Source of the DNA: Salmonirosea sp038204185
GTDB taxonomy: Bacteria; Bacteroidota; Bacteroidia; Cytophagales; Spirosomataceae
Length of the DNA stretch: 48,293 nucleotides
Direction: 5' to 3'
Assembly: GCA_038204185.1 (NCBI GenBank)
Contig: JBBRDE010000008.1
Location: forward strand, 1 to 48,293
Made by a program: the position numbers and the translations under genes. Position 1 is the stretch's first letter. Each line of letters opens with the position of its first letter. The notes beneath the pieces are model-generated. The model had not been told where the DNA came from and did no database searches. It saw only the letters and a program-made list of their open reading frames with translations. This document shows, in pieces, positions 41,782 through 48,293 of the stretch.

Positions 41782-42699
41782 ATGAAAAAGCAAACTACTT
41801 TACTCTTCCTTCTCGCCACAGGCATCTGGACAAGCTGCCAGATGGCGGGCGGTACCGACAACTTCACGGCTCCCCAAAATTTCCGCGACTACTGGTACAA
41901 GGGTCAGGCCGAAATCAGTCGGTACACGCTAGACCAGGTACAGTACGGGGCGCAGAACCTGGGCGAGGCCGTCTTGATTTTCGTGACGGAAGACTTTCGG
42001 ACTGACACTCAGGTAAAACTCGAATCGGACGCCAAGGACAAGGCTACCTCGGTGCTGAAATTGAATTCCGTACGCCGTTTCGTGACGGGCATCTACGATT
42101 ATTCGTTGTTTAGCTCTGTCTTCACGCCCATCAACACGAAGCAGTACGAGCACAGCCTGAAAGTCACAATGTCGTCGCAGGACTGGTGCGGGCATACCTA
42201 TAACCAGCTTAACCTGGCCGGAAACAAATACGACGTGCTGGTGCGCTCCTATTTTGAGAAAAACGCCACCGAGGATTTTAAGGTAGACGCCGCCTGGCTG
42301 GAAGATGAGATTTGGACGCGACTTCGGATGAATCCCGATGGACTACCCAAGGGCGAAACCAGCGTAATTCCGGCAGCCTACGCGGCCCGTCTTGCCGGAC
42401 AAAAACTGGAGCCCCAGAAAGCCGTGGGTACCTTGTCGGACTATGCGGGCAATGCGTTCAAGGGGAAAGGCCTGCGTCAGTACGCGTTGAACTACCCGGA
42501 AGCCAAGCGGGAACTTCGTATTGTTTTTGAAAAGGCGTTCCCCCACGCCATTGCGGGTTGGGAGGAAACCTACCCCTCGCGCGGGAAAGTGCTAACCACC
42601 CGCGCCATCAAAACCGAGCAAATCCGCTCAGATTACTGGTCGCATAATGCACCCGGCGATACGACCCTACGAAATCAATTGGGGGTACAGGGAATGTAG
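41782..42699 (+). CDS. Lipoprotein of unknown function (often mislabelled Maf)
   Basis: A 305-residue lipoprotein with a lipobox ending at Cys19 (GIWTSC). The rest is conserved in Bacteroidota: DYWYKGQAEISRYTLDQVQYGAQNLGEAVLIFVTEDF near residues 36-71, then VKLNSVRRFVTGIYDYS-like and SLKVTMSSQDWCGHTYNQLN segments. From memory, relatives are often named septum formation inhibitor Maf in databases, but none of the nucleotide-pyrophosphatase motifs of Maf are visible and the protein is exported, so that label should not be used. The repeated beta-rich pattern suggests a periplasmic or surface beta-sheet protein. It is convergent with the metzincin-like gene, 7 bp apart. Confidence 0.72.
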   Translation: MKKQTTLLFLLATGIWTSCQMAGGTDNFTAPQNFRDYWYKGQAEISRYTLDQVQYGAQNLGEAVLIFVTEDFRTDTQVKLESDAKDKATSVLKLNSVRRFVTGIYDYSLFSSVFTPINTKQYEHSLKVTMSSQDWCGHTYNQLNLAGNKYDVLVRSYFEKNATEDFKVDAAWLEDEIWTRLRMNPDGLPKGETSVIPAAYAARLAGQKLEPQKAVGTLSDYAGNAFKGKGLRQYALNYPEAKRELRIVFEKAFPHAIAGWEETYPSRGKVLTTRAIKTEQIRSDYWSHNAPGDTTLRNQLGVQGM

Positions 42700-42706
42700 G
42701 CTGTTT

Positions 42707-43387
42707 TCAGGCTAGTGTACTTTCAGGACGACCCAACTCATCAAAGAAATTGTTGGAAAGGCGTCCTAGCAAGGCCTGCCCGTCGGGCTGGAACGTAAGA
42801 TTTCGCACAATCTGTTCAATTTCCTCCACCGAAACCCGTCGGTGCATCGGATTCATAGTGCCGCCTCTCTCTCCTGCTTTTGCTGCTGGCTCCCACTGAT
42901 AGGGTGGGTCCACGATGGTACCCCTCGGGGCCATAATAGGCGGGGGAGAACCGCTGCCCCGGTAGTCGACCCGGGCGGGATGACCCAGCCCCAGGCCGTG
43001 GCCAAACTCATGCGCCGCCGTCGTAGAATGTCCCAATTGATCGCTTACAATCCAGTGCCCGGAATTGTCGCCCAGCCCGAAACCCATGAAGGAACGCGTG
43101 ATGGTGTTCTCTTTTTCCAGGCGAATGAAATTGTTGCGGTAGTCCTTGTTAGTGGAAATAAGCTGGGCTGACTCCACCAAGGGAAGCAGGGCGTATTCAA
43201 TGATAAAGTGAACCCGGCAGGGCTGTCCCGCTACCGTTACGACCGCCTCGGGTTCGTTGTACATCCGGTTGATTTCCTCCACGATAGCCTTGGCTGCATC
43301 GTGGGTAGCCTCGGAACCATAGAAAACAAGTCGGGCGTAAATCTGAAGAACTTTTTGATCGCTAAGAAGCAGGGCGGTGGCAGCCAT
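42707..43387 (-). CDS. Metzincin-like zinc metalloprotease
   Basis: A 226-residue protein with a complete extended zinc motif HEFGHGLGLGH at residues 126-136 (three His ligands plus the catalytic Glu127), the H-E-x2-H-x2-G-x2-H form of metzincins. A downstream IMAP (Met152) or TMNP (Met178) could be the Met-turn. The N-terminal part has QKVLQIYARLVFYGSEATHDAAKAIVEEINRMYN, which matches no propeptide I know. There is no signal peptide or lipobox, unusual for this group, so it is either cytosolic or exported by another route. Substrate unknown. Confidence 0.78.
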   Translation of the reverse strand: MAATALLLSDQKVLQIYARLVFYGSEATHDAAKAIVEEINRMYNEPEAVVTVAGQPCRVHFIIEYALLPLVESAQLISTNKDYRNNFIRLEKENTITRSFMGFGLGDNSGHWIVSDQLGHSTTAAHEFGHGLGLGHPARVDYRGSGSPPPIMAPRGTIVDPPYQWEPAAKAGERGGTMNPMHRRVSVEEIEQIVRNLTFQPDGQALLGRLSNNFFDELGRPESTLA

Positions 43388-43504
43388 AGGAAAGGGGGTA
43401 TCTAATCAGGCACTAAGGTAAGAGGATCGATAGCATAATTCTCGGCGTACCTTAAAAAACAATCCTATTTCCTATATTTAAAGTTCAATGTACCATCTGT
43501 CCTT

Positions 43505-44683
43505 ATGAAACTACTACTGGCACTTTTGTTCGCTTTTCCTGCGCTTGCTCAAACCGATTTTCAGAAAAGATTACAGCGCCAGCTTATCCTGGCCGAAGAG
43601 GGTGATACCATTCGGCTGGAAGCGGGTACCTTTCAGCTAATGGGAACCCTGTCTTTGGAGGGAAAAAATTCTATTTATATCAAGGGTGCCGGCATGAATC
43701 AGACTATTCTGAGCTTTAAGGGGCAAACGGACGGCGCCGAAGGCATACGGGTAAGCAATGCCCAACGCGTTGTACTGGAAGACTTTACGGTACAGGACGC
43801 CAAAGGCGATGCCATTAAGACCATGAATGTGGACGGCATTACTTTTCGAAGGGTCAAGGCAGAATGGACGGGAGTTCCCAAGGCTGAAAACGGTGCCTAC
43901 GGTCTGTACCCCGTGCAGTGCCAAAATGTGCTCATTGAAGCCTGTGAAGCCATTGGGGCTTCCGACGCGGGTATTTATGTGGGGCAATCGAAGCATATCA
44001 TCGTGCGCAAATCACGGGCCTACCACAACGTGGCGGGCATCGAGATCGAAAACTCGCAGATGGCCGATGTGTACGACAACGAATCCACCGAAAACACGGG
44101 CGGGATTCTGGTATTCGATTTGCCCGACCTAGTTCAGAAAAAAGGAGGGAATGTGCGGGTGTTTGATAATAATATCCACCATAACAACTATCCCAACTTT
44201 GCGCCCAAAGGTAACATCGTGGCCACTGTACCGCAGGGAACGGGTATCCTGATTCTGGCAACGGGCGATGTGGAAATTTTTCAAAATAAAATCATCAATA
44301 ATAATAGCCTCGGAACGGGCGTCATTAGCTATTATCTCACCGAGAAACCGCTTACCGACTCGCTGTACTATCCTTATCCTACGCGGGTATCGATTCATGA
44401 TAACCAGTACCAGCGCGAGCGGGTCAAGTACCAAGGCAATGGGCGACTAGGATTGCTGTTCAAATTCAAGTTACGCTTTGGTAAGAATGTCCCTGACATT
44501 GTTTTTGATGGAATCCTGGACGAGGCCCACCCGGACAATCAACCGATCTGTGTGCGAAACAATCAGAATGCTACATTCGTCAACCTGGATGCTGCTCATG
44601 ACTTCAAACAGGTTTCGCGTGATGCTTCGGCCTACAACTGCACACTGAATCCACTGAAAAAGGCGGCCTTGTCCCTCAAATAA
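43505..44683 (+). CDS. Exported parallel beta-helix repeat protein
   Basis: A 392-residue protein with a short signal peptide (ends FPALAQ, about residue 16) and a right-handed parallel beta-helix over about residues 40-300. Successive turns carry the N- and V-rich pattern of PbH1 repeats (VSNAQRVVLEDFTVQDAKGDAIK, VDGITFRRVKAEWTG, CQNVLIEACEAIGASDAGIYVGQS and so on). The fold is shared with pectate lyases, epimerases and nitrous oxide reductase accessory protein NosD. Catalytic residues of those enzymes were not identified. It is directly followed, with no gap, by a diheme cytochrome gene; I recall this pairing as conserved (TIGR03805/TIGR03806 families), which points to a shared but undefined role. 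Confidence 0.85.
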   Translation: MKLLLALLFAFPALAQTDFQKRLQRQLILAEEGDTIRLEAGTFQLMGTLSLEGKNSIYIKGAGMNQTILSFKGQTDGAEGIRVSNAQRVVLEDFTVQDAKGDAIKTMNVDGITFRRVKAEWTGVPKAENGAYGLYPVQCQNVLIEACEAIGASDAGIYVGQSKHIIVRKSRAYHNVAGIEIENSQMADVYDNESTENTGGILVFDLPDLVQKKGGNVRVFDNNIHHNNYPNFAPKGNIVATVPQGTGILILATGDVEIFQNKIINNNSLGTGVISYYLTEKPLTDSLYYPYPTRVSIHDNQYQRERVKYQGNGRLGLLFKFKLRFGKNVPDIVFDGILDEAHPDNQPICVRNNQNATFVNLDAAHDFKQVSRDASAYNCTLNPLKKAALSLK

Positions 44684-45745
44684 ATGATGCGTTTTCTGTA
44701 CTTTATTGGTTTTTTTACTTGTATCGCCTGCCTGTTTGCTTTCAATGTAACATGGCTTCCCAATGAAGACCTTGCGACGGCTCCAAAGGAAACGCTCTCG
44801 GAATACGGTTTTTTTAACGGAGCCCTGGCCGCGCAACAGCCCGTAGCGGGCATACTTCCCTACGCGCTGAACACGCCCTTGTTTTCTGACTACGCCGAAA
44901 AACTCCGCTTCATCAAGGTACCCCCCGGGCATTCCGCACCCTACAATGCCGATAAAGTGCTGGATTTTCCGGTGGGTACCATTTTGATCAAAACTTTTTA
45001 CTATCCTCATGATGCACGGAATCCAGCAAAAGGTCGTCAGCTGCTGGAGACGCGCCTGTTGTTGCATGAAATGTCGGGGTGGAAAGCCTTGGAATACATC
45101 TGGAATGATGAGCAAACGGAGGCTTTTCTGGAAGTAGCGGGTGACACCAAACCCGTTTCCTGGATAGACGAAAAGGGGACCAAGCAGAGTGTGGATTACA
45201 AGATACCCAACCTCAACCAATGCAAAGGCTGTCACAATCAGAATGAAAAGTTGCTACCGATTGGCCCTTCGGCACGCCAGTTGAACGGCAGACTGGCGTA
45301 CGGGGATTCTACGGAAAATCAATTGCTGCATTGGCAACGACTGGGGATGCTAACCTCCATGCCCGCCCTGGACCAAGTATCCAAAATGCCCAAATGGAAT
45401 GATGTTGAGACGGGAACAACCGCACAACGAGCCCGCGCCTGGCTGGACATCAACTGCGCGCATTGTCACAGCCCCGAAGGCCCCGCCCGCACATCGGGCC
45501 TGTTTCTGCACTGGCAGGAAACCAATGCCACAGCGCTGGGCATTATGAAAGCCCCCGTAGCCGCCGGGCGCGGTTCGGGCGGAATGTTATACGATATTGT
45601 ACCCGGACACCCGGACAAGTCCATTTTTATTTATCGGATCGAATCCCTAGATCCTGGTGAAATGATGCCGGAGCTGGGTCGTCGCATGGTTCACCGGGAG
45701 GGAGCCCAACTGGTTCGGGAATGGATACAGGCACTTCCCCGCTGA
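44684..45745 (+). CDS. Diheme c-type cytochrome, SO2930/HNE_0200 family
   Basis: A 353-residue exported protein with two heme c sites, Cys180-x2-Cys183-His184 (CKGCH) and Cys258-x2-Cys261-His262 (CAHCH). The N-terminal hydrophobic stretch (about 3-20) is a signal or anchor. Before the hemes is a conserved beta-rich domain (LSEYGFFNGALAAQQPVAGILPYALNTPLFSDYAEKLRFIKVP) that I associate with the SO2930 family. Met residues in EMMPELGRRM near the C-terminus are possible axial ligands. The ATG follows the beta-helix stop codon directly (TAA-ATG), so the two are translationally coupled. The electron partner is unknown. Confidence 0.87.
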   Translation: MMRFLYFIGFFTCIACLFAFNVTWLPNEDLATAPKETLSEYGFFNGALAAQQPVAGILPYALNTPLFSDYAEKLRFIKVPPGHSAPYNADKVLDFPVGTILIKTFYYPHDARNPAKGRQLLETRLLLHEMSGWKALEYIWNDEQTEAFLEVAGDTKPVSWIDEKGTKQSVDYKIPNLNQCKGCHNQNEKLLPIGPSARQLNGRLAYGDSTENQLLHWQRLGMLTSMPALDQVSKMPKWNDVETGTTAQRARAWLDINCAHCHSPEGPARTSGLFLHWQETNATALGIMKAPVAAGRGSGGMLYDIVPGHPDKSIFIYRIESLDPGEMMPELGRRMVHREGAQLVREWIQALPR

Positions 45746-45747
45746 TA

Positions 45748-45779
45748 TTGGTTAGTGTCTGATAGAATCGGTATATTTG
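45748..45779 (+). promoter_or_regulatory. Probable promoter of the Rrf2 gene
   Basis: TTG at 45748-45750 and TATATTTG at 45772-45779 are 21 bp apart and lie just after the cytochrome stop codon. The -7 box is a full match to TAnnTTTG. The leader to the ATG would be about 28 nt. Confidence 0.5.
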
Positions 45780-45813
45780 ATCCACCCACGTACTAGACTA
45801 ATATGTCTTTTCT

Positions 45814-46236
45814 ATGATTTCCAAGAAAGCGAAATACGCCCTTAAAGCTTTAAAAGTCCTGGCCGAACATTACGGAAAAGGCCCCGTGTTGATTTCGTAT
45901 ATCGCCGAGCGGGAAAAAATCCCCCGTAAATTTCTGGAAGCTATTCTGCTGGATTTACGAAACAATGGGGTCCTGCAAAGTCAGAAGGGAAAAGGCGGGG
46001 GGTACCTTTTGCGCGTCCCGCCCGGGGAAGTCAAATTCTCGAAGATACTCCGGATCATCGATGGACCGATCGCGCCCACACTTTGTGTGTCGCTCTTCTT
46101 TTATGGAAAATGTGACGATTGTGCAGACGAAGAAACGTGTTCCCTACGTACCGTTCTGACCAAATGGCGGGATGCCAACCTGGAAGTGCTTGATGGAACT
46201 ACCCTCACGGATATGCTGAAAGTCGAAGCGAATTAA
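45814..46236 (+). CDS. Rrf2-family transcriptional regulator with cysteine cluster
   Basis: A 140-residue winged-helix regulator. The N-terminal DNA-binding domain has ISKKAKYALKALKVLAEHY, the IPRKFLEAILLDLRNNGVLQSQKGKGGGYLL recognition and wing segment, and a dimerisation helix. Cys91, Cys100, Cys103 and Cys109 form a CVSLFFYGKCDDCADEETC cluster, the position at which IscR and NsrR bind an Fe-S cluster, so it could sense iron, NO or redox state. Its closest candidate target is the beta-helix/diheme cytochrome pair just upstream or its own promoter. The gene overlaps the convergent glycosyltransferase by 4 bp. Confidence 0.88.
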   Translation: MISKKAKYALKALKVLAEHYGKGPVLISYIAEREKIPRKFLEAILLDLRNNGVLQSQKGKGGGYLLRVPPGEVKFSKILRIIDGPIAPTLCVSLFFYGKCDDCADEETCSLRTVLTKWRDANLEVLDGTTLTDMLKVEAN

Positions 46237-47894
46237 TTGGTTTTGGCTAAAAATCGATCTTGACGAATGAATAACCGCGTATCGTCAATTTTTCCTATGT
46301 ACTTATAATTCTTGTGGATATAGGCTGCCAATGCTGGAAACGTTTCGTAACCCTGCGTGGCCACATCCTGAACCCACGTGCTGTTTTTGCCTACGGCATC
46401 GATAAATACCACCGGACGGTTACGCTTCATGTCACGCAGGTACCTTTGGCGGTACACGGCTTGCAGGGGGTGTTGGAAAATGCAGCGCTCCGAATGATTC
46501 TCCGCCGTTCCCTGCGCCAGTTGTGATTCCACATAGTAGCGGCATTGCCAGCCCCATACCACCATGCGATCGGCGGGCATAACGTAGGATTTCAAGGCCT
46601 TTACCACCGGACTTTCGTATAAGGCGGTAGCATCCACCGAAACAAAGCCATTGAGCTGGCGACTCTTGTAAAAAGATAACGCATCCTGCAGGCCAAACCA
46701 ACCTACCAGGAGTACAGGGCCTGCCAAGGCTATGATTCGCTTATCCTTTACCCGTCGAATAGCCAACGCTGCCGCCAGACTGAGTGGATATACACAGAAA
46801 TTGAGGTAATGCACAAACAAATTTCCCGATTTAGTAGCGGCGTATACTGCACTCAGGCCATAGCCCAGGATAATCAGCGGTACAACCAGGCTGTTCAATG
46901 GGATGGCTTGAGGTGCCGAGTTTCTCCCTGCCACTATGCCTACAACCGTAATTATAGCTATGATACACAATAAAGCGGTGAAATCCGGACTGATCAGCAC
47001 CATTTTGCCAAACTGTGAAGGAATACCGGTCAGGGTACCCCCTCCGGCGTACACGGCATTTCCCAAAATGTAAAAGTCAATGAAATCCTGAAAAAGCCCG
47101 TGAAGGAGCATCCATCCCAGCGCTAGTGCCGGAAAAGTGAGTCCCCCCGCAAGCAGGGCCAACAAGGGTTTACTGTTTTGGCTTTTGCGATAGTATTGGT
47201 AGGTCATGAAAATTCCACCAATCACTAGTAGGAGAGCCAGCGGCACCGCCTGTAACTTGGCGAAGGGGATCATTCCCGCCACCAAACCCAATCCGTACGA
47301 CTGCCAAACAGGCGCTTTTTTGGCTAAAAAAGTAAATTTCTTTTTCCTTTGGGATAAACCTGCCAGCAAAGCCAGGCACACGCTTAGTAGCAGCAGGGGT
47401 ACCTGCTCGCTGGAATAGTGCACGTAATCGACCTCTTGCGTAAAGGCCAGAAAAATAAGTGGAATCAGCAGGGTGATTCGAGCCGTTGAGCCCCCGAACC
47501 AGCGCTTGATGGCCACAAAGAAAAAGAACAGTGACCCCACTCCACAAAGTAGCCCCATGACTCGGGCTGAGGTATAATCCAACTGGAAGCCCAATAAACG
47601 CGGAATTACCAGCAGGTAGTTGTCCAGCGGCCCAATGGTGGTACCGTCAACAGAACGCCAGTACACGGGATCTTGAAATAGCGTGATGGCGTGGCTGATC
47701 ATCTGACTTTCGTCCGCGTTGAGTTCGCGGTTGAGTACCACCGCTGGAAGTCGCATCAGCACGAAAACAACCAATGCTCCGAGCAGATAGAGGGGCAAGG
47801 GAATTTTCTTTTTCAGATTTAACCCAATTATCCCTACCGTGAGCACGTAGCCCACAGTCCAATAGACCGTTGGGGATGAATCGAAGGTAAGCAT
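46233..47894 (-). CDS. GT-C-fold membrane glycosyltransferase (ArnT/PMT-like)
   Basis: A 553-residue polytopic protein with about eleven hydrophobic helices and a soluble C-terminal region (about 430-553). The first large loop has LNADESQMISHAI with Asp61-Glu62, the acidic pair that acts as catalytic base in the GT-C family of dolichol/undecaprenyl-phosphate-sugar transferases, and a later DGTTIGPLDNYLL motif. It probably moves a sugar from a polyprenyl-phosphate donor to lipid A, a polysaccharide or a protein at the periplasmic face. It begins 2 bp after the GT2 gene, which would make such donors, so the two form an operon. Acceptor unknown. Confidence 0.82.
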   Translation of the reverse strand: MLTFDSSPTVYWTVGYVLTVGIIGLNLKKKIPLPLYLLGALVVFVLMRLPAVVLNRELNADESQMISHAITLFQDPVYWRSVDGTTIGPLDNYLLVIPRLLGFQLDYTSARVMGLLCGVGSLFFFFVAIKRWFGGSTARITLLIPLIFLAFTQEVDYVHYSSEQVPLLLLSVCLALLAGLSQRKKKFTFLAKKAPVWQSYGLGLVAGMIPFAKLQAVPLALLLVIGGIFMTYQYYRKSQNSKPLLALLAGGLTFPALALGWMLLHGLFQDFIDFYILGNAVYAGGGTLTGIPSQFGKMVLISPDFTALLCIIAIITVVGIVAGRNSAPQAIPLNSLVVPLIILGYGLSAVYAATKSGNLFVHYLNFCVYPLSLAAALAIRRVKDKRIIALAGPVLLVGWFGLQDALSFYKSRQLNGFVSVDATALYESPVVKALKSYVMPADRMVVWGWQCRYYVESQLAQGTAENHSERCIFQHPLQAVYRQRYLRDMKRNRPVVFIDAVGKNSTWVQDVATQGYETFPALAAYIHKNYKYIGKIDDTRLFIRQDRFLAKTN

Positions 47895-47896
47895 GA

Positions 47897-48293
47897 TCAG
47901 GCAATGGTTTCCACGCTTTCCACAAAATCGCGGTAGTGGATGGCGGGTATGAAGTGCTGCTGCGTACGATACTGTAGCACCATGAATACCAGAAAAAGCG
48001 ATATCAGGAACGATTGCATCATCACGATCAGCAACGTGGTGCTGAGCGTGGAGGCCCAGCCGGGGGTAGCGTTACCGATAAATTTCATGAATACAATCAC
48101 CACGATAACTGCCACGGCAAAACCCGACATCAGGATAGAGAAAATCAGAATTCGCACGGCCGTGGTGTCGATCAGTACCGAAATAGCACTCAGTCCGTGC
48201 AGAATCAGCGACACGAAGTTCATCTGACTATTTCCAGCCAGCCGTTTGGCCCGCTCAATGGGGATACCATCATATGGAATGCGTGAACGGATC
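47897..48293 (-). CDS. GT2 glycosyltransferase, C-terminal part (cut by window end)
   Basis: The frame is open to the last base of the window, so the start of the gene lies outside. The visible 131 codons include a conserved linker (SRIPYDGIPIERAKRLAGNSQMN), then two long hydrophobic helices (about 48160-48220 and 47960-48050 in window positions) and a short C-terminal tail. This is the ending of DPM1/GtrB-type GT2 enzymes, which transfer a sugar from a nucleotide sugar to polyprenyl phosphate and anchor in the membrane through two helices. A shorter ATG start at 48223 was rejected because the family sequence continues upstream of it. Confidence 0.8.
   Translation of the reverse strand, partial: IRSRIPYDGIPIERAKRLAGNSQMNFVSLILHGLSAISVLIDTTAVRILIFSILMSGFAVAVIVVIVFMKFIGNATPGWASTLSTTLLIVMMQSFLISLFLVFMVLQYRTQQHFIPAIHYRDFVESVETIA

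Noticed and set aside
41782..42699. Septum formation inhibitor Maf
   Set aside because: The protein is a lipoprotein without Maf nucleotide-binding motifs; the name appears to be a propagated database error.

Overview
The window is chromosomal DNA of a Bacteroidota bacterium, most likely a Cytophagales member of the Spirosomaceae/Dyadobacter type. That placement is inference. It rests on a SusC/SusD pair, three proteins with type IX secretion (T9SS) C-terminal domains, a short NuoG without the molybdopterin domain, a DUF3127 protein, promoters of the TTTG/TAnnTTTG type and the absence of Shine-Dalgarno sequences. No rRNA, tRNA or CRISPR array was seen.

Layout. 1-1315: complete IS4-family element whose left terminal repeat starts at base 1. 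1406-3066: PspC protein and a thiolase behind a 24-bp dyad. 3081-4873 (minus): periplasmic sulfite dehydrogenase, molybdenum subunit then cytochrome. 4874-5305: no gene, but a 182-bp MITE-like inverted-repeat element. 5306-7441: flavin reductase, glycerophosphodiesterase and CPBP protease. 7619-8574: a decaying pair, an AraC-type remnant and a DHFR-family gene with an in-frame TAG. 8639-10240: GMC oxidoreductase.

10338-18948 (minus): complex I genes nuoA-B-C-D-E-F-G-H-I-J with a clear promoter at 19025-19056. nuoK-N do not follow nuoJ. 19137-24538 (minus): two tandem secreted SASA-type esterases with different numbers of Ig-like repeats. 24620-27332 (minus): obg, adk and a T9SS-tailed protein. 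27541-30199: histidine kinase and response regulator. 30301-31688: DUF3127 protein and MscS channel. 31907-36059: DUF6797/cytochrome c protein, convergent with an APC permease. 36431-41242: SusC/SusD. 41353-43387: CrcB, a lipoprotein and a metzincin-like protease. 43505-46236: beta-helix protein, diheme cytochrome and Rrf2 regulator. 46233-48293 (minus): GT-C membrane glycosyltransferase and the end of a GT2 glycosyltransferase that leaves the window.

The least expected signal lies between genes. Spacers inside the nuo operon, the sulfite dehydrogenase pair and the kinase/regulator pair are built from short words (GTTGA, GAATGA, TTGAAA). After the stop codon these are in purine-rich orientation, and before the next start codon they appear as reverse complements. 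In the kinase/regulator spacer this gives a perfect 18-bp inverted repeat whose base holds the stop and start codons. Two unrelated spacers (before the sulfite dehydrogenase cytochrome and before nuoI) share a 19-bp identical block and the same layout. This looks like a dispersed family of intercistronic hairpin linkers.
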